A DNA stretch of 64,000 nt. It comes from Bifidobacterium angulatum DSM 20098 = JCM 7096 (GTDB lineage: Bacteria; Actinomycetota; Actinomycetes; Actinomycetales; Bifidobacteriaceae). The notes under the pieces are model-generated. The model saw only the letters and a program-made list of their open reading frames with translations. It made no database searches and was not told the origin of the DNA. The stretch is from contig NZ_AP012322.1 of assembly GCF_001025155.1 (NCBI RefSeq), forward strand, positions 930,001 through 994,000. The letters run 5' to 3'. Shown here piece after piece: positions 1 through 8,725 of the stretch (position 1 is its first letter; the number at the start of each line of letters is the position of its first letter). The position numbers and the translations under genes are program-made.

Positions 1-762
1 CCAGGTGGAATGGAAGTTGCCACGGCAGATATGCGTGTTGATGGCCAGATCGGCAGGCTGATCGGCAATCACCGCGTTAATCACATCGAGATTCTCCTGC
101 TGCAGGCGCAGCGCATCCTCATCGCTCCAACCAAGGCGCTCGCGTACGCTCTTGTCGCACAGACGCGTCCACGTGCAGTCGTCGAACTGCACATTGCGGC
201 AGCCCGCCGCATACAGGTCGGCGATGACCTGGCGGTAAGCGGCAACGATATCAGCGGTCAGCTCGTCATCATCCTTGTAGAACTCGTCATACGGGTAGGC
301 GCTCGCATTGCCGGTGAGCACGAATCGGGTCTGTGCGGGGGACGGCATGGTCTGACGCGCCACGGTGTCCTCATCCTCGAACTGCTTGACGAACTTGAAA
401 TGCTCGACGAACGGATGGTTCTCACCGGAGATCCTGCCGGTCACAATGGCGGTATCGGCCGGAGTGACCTCGTCGTGGAACGCAACACGATGCGCGGCGG
501 CAGCATGATCCACACCGTTGAAGCCCCACATGAAATCGAAATGCCACCAGCCGCGACGGAACTCGCCATCGGTAATGACATGCAGACCCGCGGCCTTCTG
601 CTTGGCCACAAGCTCGGTGATAAGCCTGTCCTCGACAGCCTTCAACGCCGCGGCATCGATGGCGCCGGCGGCAAAATCGGCACGCGCCTGCTTCAACTCG
701 GCCGGACGCAGATAGGAACCGACCACATCGGCGCGGAACGGCGCATTATGCGAATATGTCAT
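1..762 (-). CDS. MetE C-terminal-domain family methyltransferase (5'-partial gene product, runs off left edge)
   Basis: The first 254 residues are visible; the gene continues past base 1. The protein begins MTYSHNAPFRADVVGSYLRP and contains TDGEFRRGWWHFDF, which fits the short cobalamin-independent methionine synthase-like proteins (YxjG/YxjH type) that transfer a methyl group to homocysteine or a related thiol. The HIC triplet at residues 244-246 matches the His-x-Cys zinc ligands of MetE. The remaining zinc ligands lie outside the window. The ATG at 760-762 follows a GAAGGAG ribosome site at good spacing. It is divergent from the GtrA gene. The family is clear; the exact methyl donor is not shown by the sequence. 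Confidence 0.85.
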   Translation of the reverse strand, partial: MTYSHNAPFRADVVGSYLRPAELKQARADFAAGAIDAAALKAVEDRLITELVAKQKAAGLHVITDGEFRRGWWHFDFMWGFNGVDHAAAAHRVAFHDEVTPADTAIVTGRISGENHPFVEHFKFVKQFEDEDTVARQTMPSPAQTRFVLTGNASAYPYDEFYKDDDELTADIVAAYRQVIADLYAAGCRNVQFDDCTWTRLCDKSVRERLGWSDEDALRLQQENLDVINAVIADQPADLAINTHICRGNFHSTW

Positions 763-941
763 TGTTTTTCTCCTTCGACATGTTCAAGGTGGCCCGACGG
801 CCACACGACAAAACCAACAGCAGACTACCCGATGCCCACGAAACCACGGCATGCGCATCGGCGATACCCGAACACGCCCAATACCCGCGAACACGCCTAT
901 ACTAAGCAAACGACCGTGGCAAACCACACGAGGTGCATGCG

Positions 942-1376
942 ATGAACAACACACACGACAAGGCGAACAGACGGCAGGAACATGCCGACGACGGCATCAC
1001 ACAGAACCCGCGACGCAGAACGCTGCTGCCATACCTGATGGTCTCCGCCACGCAGACCCTCGTCGAATTCGGATCGTTCACCCTCCTGCACCTGCTGACA
1101 GTGCCATCCACCATCGCCAACGCCGTCGCCATCGTGCTGTCAGCGTCCTACAACTTCCTCATGAACCGCAACGTGACCTTCAAATCATCCAGCAACTTCA
1201 CACGAAGCGTCATACTGTTCATCACACTATGGGCATGGAACTACCTCTTCGGCTCAACCATGCTCACCTGGCTGCCCCAGAATCTCGGCTGGAACGCAAT
1301 CCTCGTGAAATTCCTGACCATGGGATGCCAATTCGCATGGGGCTACCCGCTATGCAAGCACGTCATCTTCCGCTAG
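942..1376 (+). CDS. GtrA family membrane protein
   Basis: This 144-residue protein has a charged N-terminus of about 30 residues followed by four hydrophobic segments, and an FLMNRNVTFK motif between segments two and three that is typical of GtrA/DPMS-like flippases. Family members translocate polyprenyl-linked sugars or assist cell-surface glycosylation. I chose the ATG at 942, eight bases after GAGG; a GTG at 933 in the same frame sits too close to that site. Third positions are rich in A and C, unlike genes further right. It is followed by the SGNH hydrolase gene in the same direction. Confidence 0.8.
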   Translation: MNNTHDKANRRQEHADDGITQNPRRRTLLPYLMVSATQTLVEFGSFTLLHLLTVPSTIANAVAIVLSASYNFLMNRNVTFKSSSNFTRSVILFITLWAWNYLFGSTMLTWLPQNLGWNAILVKFLTMGCQFAWGYPLCKHVIFR

Positions 1377-1443
1377 CATCCCAAACCCGAACAGCACAAC
1401 AGCGCAACATGGCGCATCCGGCAACAACAGAAAAGGAACACGC

Positions 1444-2154
1444 ATGAACATCCTTGCACTGGCCGAAGCATGGTGGGCACAGCACAGCATCCACCTCGAC
1501 CCCGAACCCGAAGGAGAACGACACGGTTCAATAGGCGTCGCAACCAATCAAACGACGCCATTACGGTTCGTAACAGTCGGTGACTCCATGATCGCCGGAT
1601 GCGGCGTCGACAACCAAGCCCAAGGATTCACCCCAGACATGGCAGCCGAATTCTCAAACATACTGAACAAACCCATCGACTGGGAAGCGCACGGCAAACT
1701 CGGCGCAACCATGCGACGGGTACGCTACCGTCTCCTACCCGAAGTACACGGAACAGCGGACCTGCTCATCCTATGCGCCGGATCCAACGACCTTATGGCC
1801 AGACGAAGCCTTGCGGAATGGAAGACCGATCTCGCCGCCACACTGGACGAAGCACAAGCCATCAGTGACAACATCATCGTATTCAGCGCAGCGCAACTCT
1901 ACCGCAGCCCATCACTGGGAGCCTCACTACGCAAAGTCATCGAAACCATGACCGACGACCAAACCAAAGCCAGCAAAACCATATGCAGCCAAAAAGGCGC
2001 GCTATTCCTCGACATGACCCACGAAGGCATCCACGCTGACCAAGCACGCTTCTACGCACACGACCGATTCCACCCAAGCGACTACGGCTACCGGTACATG
2101 GCCAAACAAGTCGGCACACTCATCGGCCCATGGCTCAAGGAACGCCTAGGCTGA
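1444..2154 (+). CDS. SGNH/GDSL hydrolase
   Basis: A 236-residue protein carrying the SGNH blocks: GDSM with nucleophile Ser48, GSND with Asn115, and DRFHPSDYG with the Asp207-x-x-His210 dyad. Such enzymes are esterases or lipases; bacterial relatives often remove acetyl groups from glycans or lipids. There is no signal peptide, so a cytoplasmic role is likely. It lies 67 bases after gtrA and ends about 50 bases before the MerR operator. Codon use is A/C-ending, like gtrA. The substrate cannot be read from the sequence. Confidence 0.85.
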   Translation: MNILALAEAWWAQHSIHLDPEPEGERHGSIGVATNQTTPLRFVTVGDSMIAGCGVDNQAQGFTPDMAAEFSNILNKPIDWEAHGKLGATMRRVRYRLLPEVHGTADLLILCAGSNDLMARRSLAEWKTDLAATLDEAQAISDNIIVFSAAQLYRSPSLGASLRKVIETMTDDQTKASKTICSQKGALFLDMTHEGIHADQARFYAHDRFHPSDYGYRYMAKQVGTLIGPWLKERLG

Positions 2155-2202
2155 CCTCCCACCGAACCGCTCAGAACACCCCCACCACGCAACACTCCGA
2201 CA

Positions 2203-2236
2203 CTGGACTTCGAGCACTCGAAGTCCATAGAGTGCG
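2203..2236 (+). promoter_or_regulatory. MerR-type operator/promoter with perfect 10-bp palindrome
   Basis: Bases 2205-2226 form a perfect inverted repeat (GGACTTCGAG, CA, CTCGAAGTCC). It lies between a -35-like TGGACT at 2204-2209 and a -10-like TAGAGT at 2229-2234, giving a 19-bp spacer. The overlong spacer with a central dyad is the hallmark of MerR-activated promoters. The predicted transcript start falls on or next to the merR ATG at 2241. Confidence 0.75.
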
Positions 2237-2240
2237 AACC

Positions 2241-2711
2241 ATGGGTAACACAACACACGCCTGGCACACAATACGGCAAGCCTCAATGATCTCAGGACTG
2301 CCCGAAACGACACTACGCTACTACGAGCAGATCGGCATCATCACACCAATCGCCCGCGACCCCAGCTCCGGTCACCGCATGTACTCGGACGACGACCTGC
2401 AATCACTCACCACCATCTCCTGCCTCTCCGCAACCGGCATGCCACTAGACGCCATGCGAGAATACCTCGCCAACGCCACAGACGGGCAGGAAGGCGCTCG
2501 CAGGCAGATGGAATTGCTGGACGAACAGGCATTGCGTTTGGCGGCCAAGGCGGAGAGCATCCGTATGCAGCAGGCGTATGTGTCGTTCAAGACCCTGTAC
2601 TGGAGGGCGGTCGCGGAAGGCCACCAGGATGAGGCGGAACGTTTGCTGGAGGAGAACCGAGACATTGTCGAGGTGGTCAAACGCCAACAGCATGGTTCCC
2701 ATGTGGCGTGA
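2241..2711 (+). CDS. MerR family transcriptional regulator (AdhR/NmlR-like)
   Basis: The 156-residue product has the MerR winged helix near its N-terminus (ETTLRYYEQIGI at about residues 22-33, then GHRMYSDDDLQ) and a coiled-coil dimerisation helix from about residue 85. It has no cysteine cluster that would indicate metal sensing. A longer in-frame extension upstream was rejected because the operator/promoter lies inside it. No Shine-Dalgarno site precedes the ATG at 2241, which fits a leaderless mRNA. The next gene is an alcohol dehydrogenase, the classic partner of AdhR-like aldehyde or electrophile sensors. Codon style changes abruptly near base 2480, inside this gene. Confidence 0.85.
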   Translation: MGNTTHAWHTIRQASMISGLPETTLRYYEQIGIITPIARDPSSGHRMYSDDDLQSLTTISCLSATGMPLDAMREYLANATDGQEGARRQMELLDEQALRLAAKAESIRMQQAYVSFKTLYWRAVAEGHQDEAERLLEENRDIVEVVKRQQHGSHVA

Positions 2712-2777
2712 TACCTTGCATGCGCAGTGTTACCTGATCGGATAGTTGTTGGAGTCTTTCCTATGAAGGAGTGGAAC

Positions 2778-3827
2778 ATGAAATCAGCAATCTATAAGGG
2801 CATTAAGACCATGGCCTGTGAGGAACACGCCAAGCCGACGCTCATCGAATCCGATGACGCGATTATCCGCGTGGTGCGTGCCTGCGTGTGCGGTTCGGAC
2901 CTATGGTTTTTCCGCGATGGCTGTGAAGCCGATACGCAGACCGGTCATGAGGCCATCGGCGTGGTTGAATCCGTCGGCGGTGATGTCACCATCGCCAAAC
3001 CCGGCGATTTCGTCATCGTGCCGTTCCCATACTCGTGTGGCGAATGCCCGGTATGCAAGGCCGGATTCGAATCATCCTGCCCACATGGCGGTTATTTCGG
3101 TGGCGAGGGATTGGGCTGTCAGGCGCAGTATCTGCGTGTGCCCCACGCCAATGGCACGCTTGTTGTGGTGCCTGGCGAAGCGAAGTCCTTCACCGATGAA
3201 CAGCTTGCCGACTTGCTGGCCTTGTCTGATGTGATGCCGACTGGGTACCATGCGGCCGCCTCCGCCGAAGTCAAGCCGGGGGACACCGTCGTGGTGTTCG
3301 GTGACGGCGCGGTGGGGTTGTGCGGCGTGCTGTCCGCAAAGATCCGTGGAGCCAGGCGCATCATCGCCATGAGCCGTCATGCCGACCGTCAGGCGCTGGC
3401 CCGTGAATTCGGCGCGACCGACATTGTCGAAGAGCGTGGCGACGAAGCTGTGGCACGCGTTATGGAGATGACCGATGGCTATGGTGCCGATGCGGTGCTT
3501 GAATGCGTGGGCTCCGCACTGTCCAATGACACAGCCATGAAGGTCGCCCGCTGTGGTGCCGTTGTCGGGCGCGTCGGCCTACCGCATGGCGTCGAAGCCG
3601 ATATTCCGGGACTGTTCTACCGCAATGTCGGTTTGCGTGGCGGTCCGGCTCCGGTGCGTCATTATGACACCGCGGTCGATCACCTGCTCGACCTGGTGCT
3701 CAATGGAGAGATTCACCCGGGTCGTGTGTTCACCGCGGAATTCACGCTGGATGACATCCAGGCCGCATACGATGCGATGGATCAGCGCAAGACCATCAAG
3801 TCGCTGCTGCGCGTAAGCGAAGTCTGA
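2778..3827 (+). CDS. zinc-dependent alcohol dehydrogenase (MDR superfamily)
   Basis: A 349-residue medium-chain dehydrogenase. CVCGSDLW and GHEAIG supply catalytic zinc ligands, the cysteines of SCGECPVCKAGFESSC form the structural zinc site, and VFGDGAVG is the nucleotide-binding loop. Such enzymes reduce aldehydes or oxidise alcohols with NAD(P)H. The start at 2778 follows AAGGAG; upstream in-frame methionines lack a ribosome site. The preceding MerR gene suggests aldehyde or electrophile-induced expression and a detoxification role, by analogy with AdhR-controlled genes. The physiological substrate is not known. Confidence 0.9.
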   Translation: MKSAIYKGIKTMACEEHAKPTLIESDDAIIRVVRACVCGSDLWFFRDGCEADTQTGHEAIGVVESVGGDVTIAKPGDFVIVPFPYSCGECPVCKAGFESSCPHGGYFGGEGLGCQAQYLRVPHANGTLVVVPGEAKSFTDEQLADLLALSDVMPTGYHAAASAEVKPGDTVVVFGDGAVGLCGVLSAKIRGARRIIAMSRHADRQALAREFGATDIVEERGDEAVARVMEMTDGYGADAVLECVGSALSNDTAMKVARCGAVVGRVGLPHGVEADIPGLFYRNVGLRGGPAPVRHYDTAVDHLLDLVLNGEIHPGRVFTAEFTLDDIQAAYDAMDQRKTIKSLLRVSEV

Positions 3828-3919
3828 TTGCCGTTCCGGCTTGCCGACGTTGCGGTGCGTCTCCTTCCGGTTGGGGGAGACGCACTTGCCATTGAGGGAG
3901 CAGAAGAGAGCAAGGCGGG

Positions 3920-3944
3920 TTTCCATGTGACGTGTGCATGGAAA
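3920..3944. promoter_or_regulatory. palindrome TTTCCATG-N9-CATGGAAA upstream of CMD gene
   Basis: Two perfect 8-bp arms (3920-3927 and 3937-3944) flank nine bases. The outer ten bases on each side are identical to a second copy at 41147-41171 upstream of the cupin gene. It lies in the 250-bp gap between the alcohol dehydrogenase and the CMD gene. It may be an operator or, less likely, a transcript hairpin. No other element is evident in this gap. Confidence 0.45.
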
Positions 3945-4077
3945 GGTATCGACCGGGCTTATTTGAAGAGCGAACCAGCCGGGCATAAGGTATAGGGGAG
4001 CGTAGGCGGTCGAACATCTGACGATTGCCGGGCGAATTAGTGGATGAGCAGCCAAACGCGAGGAAAGGTTGGCATAT

Positions 4078-4827
4078 ATGTTCGGCAAGAGGAACGGATT
4101 GTTCTCCGACGGCAAGATCACACTCGAACAGGGCGATTCCGAATTCATCGAATTATTCTCTCGTTTCGCCTACGACGAGGTGGTGAACGAGCCTGGCGCG
4201 CAGCATCCCGATCTTGACGATGCCACCCGTTCCATGGCGATTCTCGCCACGCTGATCGGCTGCCAGGGCGTCGACGCCTACGAGATGATGCTGCCCGTCG
4301 CCCTGGAGACGGGCGTCACCCCGGTGCAGGTGAAGGAAGTGGTCTATCAGGCCGTCGCATATCTGGGATTCGGACGTGTGCTTCCGTTCCTGAAAACGAC
4401 CAACGAGGTGTTCATCGACAAGGACATCAATCTGCCGTTGGAAGGCCAATCCACCACCACGCCCGAGACCCGTGCCGCTGCCGGCGAACAGGCGCAGATC
4501 GACATCTTCGGCGAGAACATGCGCGGTTTCGCGCAATCGGGGCCGGAAGAGACCTGTCATATCAACAAGTGGCTGGCCGACAACTGTTTCGGCGACTACT
4601 ACACGCGCAACGGTCTGACCATCCGCGAACGCGAGATGATCACCCTGTGCTTCCTGGCAGCTCAAGGCGGCTGCGAGCCGCAGCTCGTGGCGCATGCGAA
4701 GGCGAATCTGGCCGTGGGCAACGAGAAGCCGTTCCTTATCGCGGTAGTGTCCCAATGCATGCCGTATATCGGTTATCCGCGTACGCTGAACGCCATCCAC
4801 TGCATCAATGAGGCAGCGCAGTCCTGA
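4078..4827 (+). CDS. carboxymuconolactone decarboxylase (CMD) family protein
   Basis: A 249-residue protein with two tandem CMD-like helical domains. The first (about residues 25-115) contains LIGCQGVDAYEMMLPVALE, the second (about 170-245) LCFLAAQGGCEPQLVAHAKA. CMD proteins include gamma-carboxymuconolactone decarboxylases and AhpD-like thiol peroxidase partners. In gut bacteria they often accompany cupins and short dehydrogenases of unknown substrate. The ATG at 4078 follows GAGGAAAGG; a TTG nine bases earlier lies too close. The palindrome at 3920 is shared with the cupin gene at 41263. The exact reaction is unknown. Confidence 0.8.
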   Translation: MFGKRNGLFSDGKITLEQGDSEFIELFSRFAYDEVVNEPGAQHPDLDDATRSMAILATLIGCQGVDAYEMMLPVALETGVTPVQVKEVVYQAVAYLGFGRVLPFLKTTNEVFIDKDINLPLEGQSTTTPETRAAAGEQAQIDIFGENMRGFAQSGPEETCHINKWLADNCFGDYYTRNGLTIREREMITLCFLAAQGGCEPQLVAHAKANLAVGNEKPFLIAVVSQCMPYIGYPRTLNAIHCINEAAQS

Positions 4828-4951
4828 TCCGCAGTCGTTTCCCCGTCCTCGGCGGGCGGCCTAGACGCATGCGGAATGTGGAGGGTCGGGTGTTGCTATA
4901 GTATTCCCTTGGCTTAAGTAACACACGATATCGGAAAGAGAAGGGCGAAGC

Positions 4952-6553
4952 ATGGCGATTGAGGCAAAGGGTCTGGAGATTCAGATCGGTGCGCGTACGT
5001 TGCTTCATCCCACCGACTTCCATGTGTCAAAGGGGGATAAGATCGGTCTGGTCGGCCGCAACGGCGCAGGCAAAACCACATTGACCCGTGTGATTACCGG
5101 TGACATGCTCCCTACCGCGGGCAAAGTGCGTGTTTCCGGAAAGCTCGGGTATCTTCCGCAGGACACTCATGCCAGCGACCCGACGCAGACTGCGCTCGAC
5201 CGCATGATGAGCGCCCGAGATATCGCTTCGATCATCAGCCGCATGCGCAAGGCCGAAAAGGATATGACCGATCCCGACCCGGATGTGATGACCAAGGCCA
5301 TGAACCGCTACGACAAGGCCATGCAGGATTTCGACAAAGCCGGTGGCTACGCCGCGCAGTCCGAGGCCATCACCATGGCCGCGTCCCTTGGCCTGCCGCA
5401 GGATGTTATGGAACAGCAGCTCGGCACGCTGTCCGGTGGTCAGCGACGTCGTATCGAGTTGGCCAGAATCCTGTTCTCCGATGCCGACACTCTGATCCTC
5501 GACGAGCCGACCAACCATTTGGATGCCGACTCCATTGAATGGTTGCGCGGATACCTCAAGAAATATGAAGGTGGCTTCCTGGTCATCTCTCATTCCACGG
5601 AGCTGCTGGATGAAGTGGTGAACAAGGTGTGGCATTTGGACGCGCAGCTCGGCCAGATCGACATGTATTCCCTCGGTTGGAAGGCCTATCTGCATCAGCG
5701 CGTAGTCGATGAGGAGCGTCGTCGCCGCGAACGCGAAGTGGCGGAGAAGAAGGCCGAACGTCTGATGAAGCAGGGCATTCGTCTGCATGCCAAGGCCACC
5801 AAGGCCGTGGCCGCTCAGAACATGATGCGTCGTGCCGAAAAGCTGCTCGAAAACACCTCAGAGGCGCAGAAGGCGGAGAAAGTCGCCGATATTCGTTTCC
5901 CCGAGCCGGCCCCCTGCGGCAAGACCCCCATCATGGCAAAGGACATCTCCAAGGCGTATGGCTCGAACATCGTGTTCGCCGGCGTGAATCTTGCCATCGA
6001 CAAGGGGTCTCGTGTGGTGATTCTTGGCTACAACGGCGCCGGTAAAACCACTACGTTGCGTCTGCTGGCCCATATCGAAAAGCCCGATACCGGTTCCGTC
6101 GAGTATGGGCATGGGTGCAAGATCGGCTATTTCGCTCAGGAGCACGACACTCTCGATCTTGATGCGACTGTTCTGCAGAACCTGGTTCACGTCGCTCCGG
6201 AACTCGACGACACCCAGGCGCGCAGCATTCTGGGCTCGTTCCTGTTCTCCGGCGACGATGCCATGAAGCCTGCCCGCGTGCTTTCCGGCGGTGAGAAGAC
6301 GCGTCTGGCCTTGGCCACGTTGGTCACGTCGAGGGCGAATGTACTGCTGCTTGATGAGCCGACCAACAATCTCGATCCAGCGTCCCGTGATGAGATCCTC
6401 AAGGCCATCGCCAAATATGAGGGCGCCATCGTGCTGGTCACGCACGATGAGGGTGCGGTGCAGGCGCTCAATCCCGAGCGTGTGCTGCTGATGCCCGATG
6501 GCGACGAGGATCTGTGGAACGATTCCTATCTTGATCTGGTCGCCGAGGAGTGA
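4952..6553 (+). CDS. ABC-F family ATPase
   Basis: A 533-residue soluble protein with two ATP-binding cassettes and no membrane segment. Cassette one has GRNGAGKTT, LSGGQRRRIELARIL and LILDEPTNHLD; cassette two has GYNGAGKTT, LSGGEKTRLALATLV and LLLDEPTNNLD. The charged helical linker at about residues 245-300 is the P-site tRNA interaction motif of ABC-F translation factors. Members act on stalled ribosomes, and some give ribosome protection against antibiotics. It belongs to an actinobacterial ABC-F subtype; whether it is housekeeping or resistance-related is open. A purine-rich GGAAAGAGAAGGG segment precedes the ATG. Confidence 0.9.
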   Translation: MAIEAKGLEIQIGARTLLHPTDFHVSKGDKIGLVGRNGAGKTTLTRVITGDMLPTAGKVRVSGKLGYLPQDTHASDPTQTALDRMMSARDIASIISRMRKAEKDMTDPDPDVMTKAMNRYDKAMQDFDKAGGYAAQSEAITMAASLGLPQDVMEQQLGTLSGGQRRRIELARILFSDADTLILDEPTNHLDADSIEWLRGYLKKYEGGFLVISHSTELLDEVVNKVWHLDAQLGQIDMYSLGWKAYLHQRVVDEERRRREREVAEKKAERLMKQGIRLHAKATKAVAAQNMMRRAEKLLENTSEAQKAEKVADIRFPEPAPCGKTPIMAKDISKAYGSNIVFAGVNLAIDKGSRVVILGYNGAGKTTTLRLLAHIEKPDTGSVEYGHGCKIGYFAQEHDTLDLDATVLQNLVHVAPELDDTQARSILGSFLFSGDDAMKPARVLSGGEKTRLALATLVTSRANVLLLDEPTNNLDPASRDEILKAIAKYEGAIVLVTHDEGAVQALNPERVLLMPDGDEDLWNDSYLDLVAEE

Positions 6554-6578
6554 GCCTACGCGACTCGCCGTCGGGCCC

Positions 6579-6603
6579 GGCTCCGATGGTTATGGTCGGA
6601 GCC
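6579..6603 (+). terminator. hairpin after the ABC-F gene
   Basis: GGCTCCGA (6579-6586) pairs with TCGGAGCC (6596-6603) across a nine-base loop, 26 bases after the stop codon. No T-run follows, so it is a weak terminator or an mRNA-stabilising hairpin. Confidence 0.35.
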
Positions 6604-6699
6604 TGACGGTTGCCGTCCGATGCGGCGAATACCCAGAGCGGGTAGGAGACATGGCATGCGCCAGCTGATTTGTATCCGCCGTGAGGTAGCAATAGGGGT

Positions 6700-8553
6700 A
6701 TGGCTGAACATACAGATCAGAAGACGAACTCGACCACTATGGTCGAAAAGTTCACCAATCCGCTGAACACACCGATTGATAACGACATCAATCTGTTCGA
6801 TTTGCTTGATGGCCGTGCGCAGCGCGACCCTGAGGGCTCGATGGTGGAATACAAGGACGAGGAAGGCCGGTGGCATTCCTTCACCGCCCGCGAGTTCCGT
6901 CAGAAAGTCATTGACATCGCCAAAGGTCTGATCGGTTGGGGCATCACAAAAGGCGACGCCGTGTCCATCATCGCCCGCACCTGCTGGGAGTGGACGGCTC
7001 TTGATATGGCCATTATGGCCGTTGGCGCGATTACCGTTCCGGTCTATGAGACCAATTCCGCACAACAGATCAGGAACATCTTCAACGATTCGAAGGTGGC
7101 GCTTGCCATTGCGCAGGATGATACGCAGCGCGACAAGATCGAAAGCATCAAGGACGAAGCGCCAAGTCTGCGTGAAGTCTTCATGATGGAGGCCGGCGCC
7201 GTCGACGCGATTATCGCCTTCGGCACGGATGTCAGCGATAAGGAGTTCTGGGACCGCAAGAATGCCGTGCATGGCGATGCTCTGGCGACCATCGTATACA
7301 CGTCAGGCTCCACGGGGACGCCCAAGGGTGTGGAACTCAGCCATGGCAATTTTGCGTTCCTGTGCCTGTCCGCAAAGCAGTACATGCCTGGTGTGGTTGA
7401 TGCGCCCGGTCGTCGTCTACTGCTGTTCCTGCCGTTGAGTCACGTGTTCGCCCGTTATATGTCGCTGCTCAGCTATGCCGGCACGCTGACACTTGGATTG
7501 AGTTCGAGCATGAAGACCATTGTCAAGGATTTCGAGGGGTTCGGTCCGACCCTGCTGCTTGCCGTGCCGCGTGTATTCGAGAAGGTCTACAATGCCGCTT
7601 CCCAACGTGCCGGTTCGGGTGTTGCGGGCAAGCTGTTCGCCCGTGGCGCGAAGGTCGCTCGCGAATGGTCCCATGTGCAGCAGTCCGGTATGCGCCCGTC
7701 GCTGCGCCTGAGTCTGGCTCACGCTGTGTACGAGAAGCTGGTCTATAAGAAGATCCGCACCATTTTCGGTCCGAACGCGCAATGCGCCATTACCGGCGGC
7801 GCTCCGATGGATGCCGAACTGTCCCACTTCTTTAACGGCATCGGCATGCGGCTGCTGGAAGGCTACGGCATGACGGAGACCTGCGGGCCCGTATGCGTGA
7901 GCCTTCCGGAAGACAACCGGATCGGCACCATCGGCAAGCCGTTGAACGGTGTGACCGTCGGCATTGCCGAGGACGGCGAGCTGTGCATCAGCGGCTCGCT
8001 GGTATGTAAGGGTTACCATAATCAGCCTGAAGTCACCGAGCAGCAGATCACCGATGGCTGGCTGCATACAGGCGACTTGGGCAGCATCAGCGAGGATGGT
8101 TTCGTGACCATCACCGGGCGCAAGAAGGATCTGATCATCACCGCCGGCGGCAAGAACGTGTCTCCCGGTATTCTTGAAGCGGCCGTCATGACGTCTCCTG
8201 TAGTGAGTCAGTGCCTGGTCATCGGCGACAAAAAGCCGTTCGTCGCCGCTCTGGTCACGCTGGATCTTGCGGATGCGAATGCGTGGCTTGCCTCCCAGGG
8301 CGCTCAGGGGGAGCCTGATCGTGAGGCGTTGGCGAAGAACCCCATCGTCCATGCCGAAGTCGAGCGTGTGATCAATGCGGCGAACGAGGGAGTATCCCGT
8401 GCCGAGTCCATTCGCAAGTTCGAGATTCTGCCCGATGAGTTTACCGAGGCCAACGGCATGCTGACGCCAAGTTTGAAGACTCGGCGTGTGCAGATCATCA
8501 ATCATTACCGCGAATTGATCGATACCGTCATCTATGTTCCGCGCAAGAAGTAG
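6700..8553 (+). CDS. fadD: long-chain acyl-CoA ligase (AMP-forming)
   Basis: A 617-residue adenylate-forming enzyme. The ATP-binding motif is YTSGSTGTPKGVELSH (about residues 200-215), followed by the GYGMTETCGP motif, the TGDLG motif and the catalytic ITGRKKDLIITAGGKNV segment near residue 470. It activates fatty acids to acyl-CoA or acyl-AMP. Bifidobacteria lack a beta-oxidation pathway, so the likely job is recycling exogenous fatty acids into lipids. A second, longer paralogue lies at 34054-36087. The start is supported by an upstream GAGGT and AGGGG, at less than ideal spacing. Confidence 0.92.
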   Translation: MAEHTDQKTNSTTMVEKFTNPLNTPIDNDINLFDLLDGRAQRDPEGSMVEYKDEEGRWHSFTAREFRQKVIDIAKGLIGWGITKGDAVSIIARTCWEWTALDMAIMAVGAITVPVYETNSAQQIRNIFNDSKVALAIAQDDTQRDKIESIKDEAPSLREVFMMEAGAVDAIIAFGTDVSDKEFWDRKNAVHGDALATIVYTSGSTGTPKGVELSHGNFAFLCLSAKQYMPGVVDAPGRRLLLFLPLSHVFARYMSLLSYAGTLTLGLSSSMKTIVKDFEGFGPTLLLAVPRVFEKVYNAASQRAGSGVAGKLFARGAKVAREWSHVQQSGMRPSLRLSLAHAVYEKLVYKKIRTIFGPNAQCAITGGAPMDAELSHFFNGIGMRLLEGYGMTETCGPVCVSLPEDNRIGTIGKPLNGVTVGIAEDGELCISGSLVCKGYHNQPEVTEQQITDGWLHTGDLGSISEDGFVTITGRKKDLIITAGGKNVSPGILEAAVMTSPVVSQCLVIGDKKPFVAALVTLDLADANAWLASQGAQGEPDREALAKNPIVHAEVERVINAANEGVSRAESIRKFEILPDEFTEANGMLTPSLKTRRVQIINHYRELIDTVIYVPRKK

Positions 8554-8579
8554 TGGAAGCGAGAAAGACGAATGATGTT

Positions 8580-8607
8580 GTAAGGCCGCCCATGGGGGCG
8601 GCCTTAC
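8580..8607 (+). terminator. hairpin terminator after acyl-CoA ligase gene
   Basis: A perfect 12-bp stem (GTAAGGCCGCCC at 8580-8591 with GGGCGGCCTTAC at 8596-8607) and a four-base loop, 27 bases beyond the stop codon. No long T-run follows. Confidence 0.6.
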
Positions 8608-8644
8608 GGCGTTTAGGCATACCATGGAGCCGCAACGCCGCAGG

Positions 8645-8658
8645 CGAACATCTGTTCG
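8645..8658 (+). promoter_or_regulatory. LexA-type SOS box upstream of uvrA
   Basis: CGAAC-ATCT-GTTCG is a perfect match to the actinobacterial SOS consensus CGAAC-N4-GTTCG. It lies 68 bases before the uvrA start and overlaps the -35 position expected for a TATTCT -10 element at 8679-8684. LexA binding here would block uvrA, and probably uvrC, until DNA damage. Confidence 0.8.
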
Positions 8659-8725
8659 AAAAAACCGTTGGATTGAGGTATTCTAAGTCAAGCACAGCGA
8701 ACGCTCAACGTATGAGGAGACGTGT

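Noticed and set aside
10..945. Plus-strand open frame over the MetE-family gene
   Set aside because: Shadow of the minus-strand gene, which has clear MetE motifs and a ribosome site at its start.
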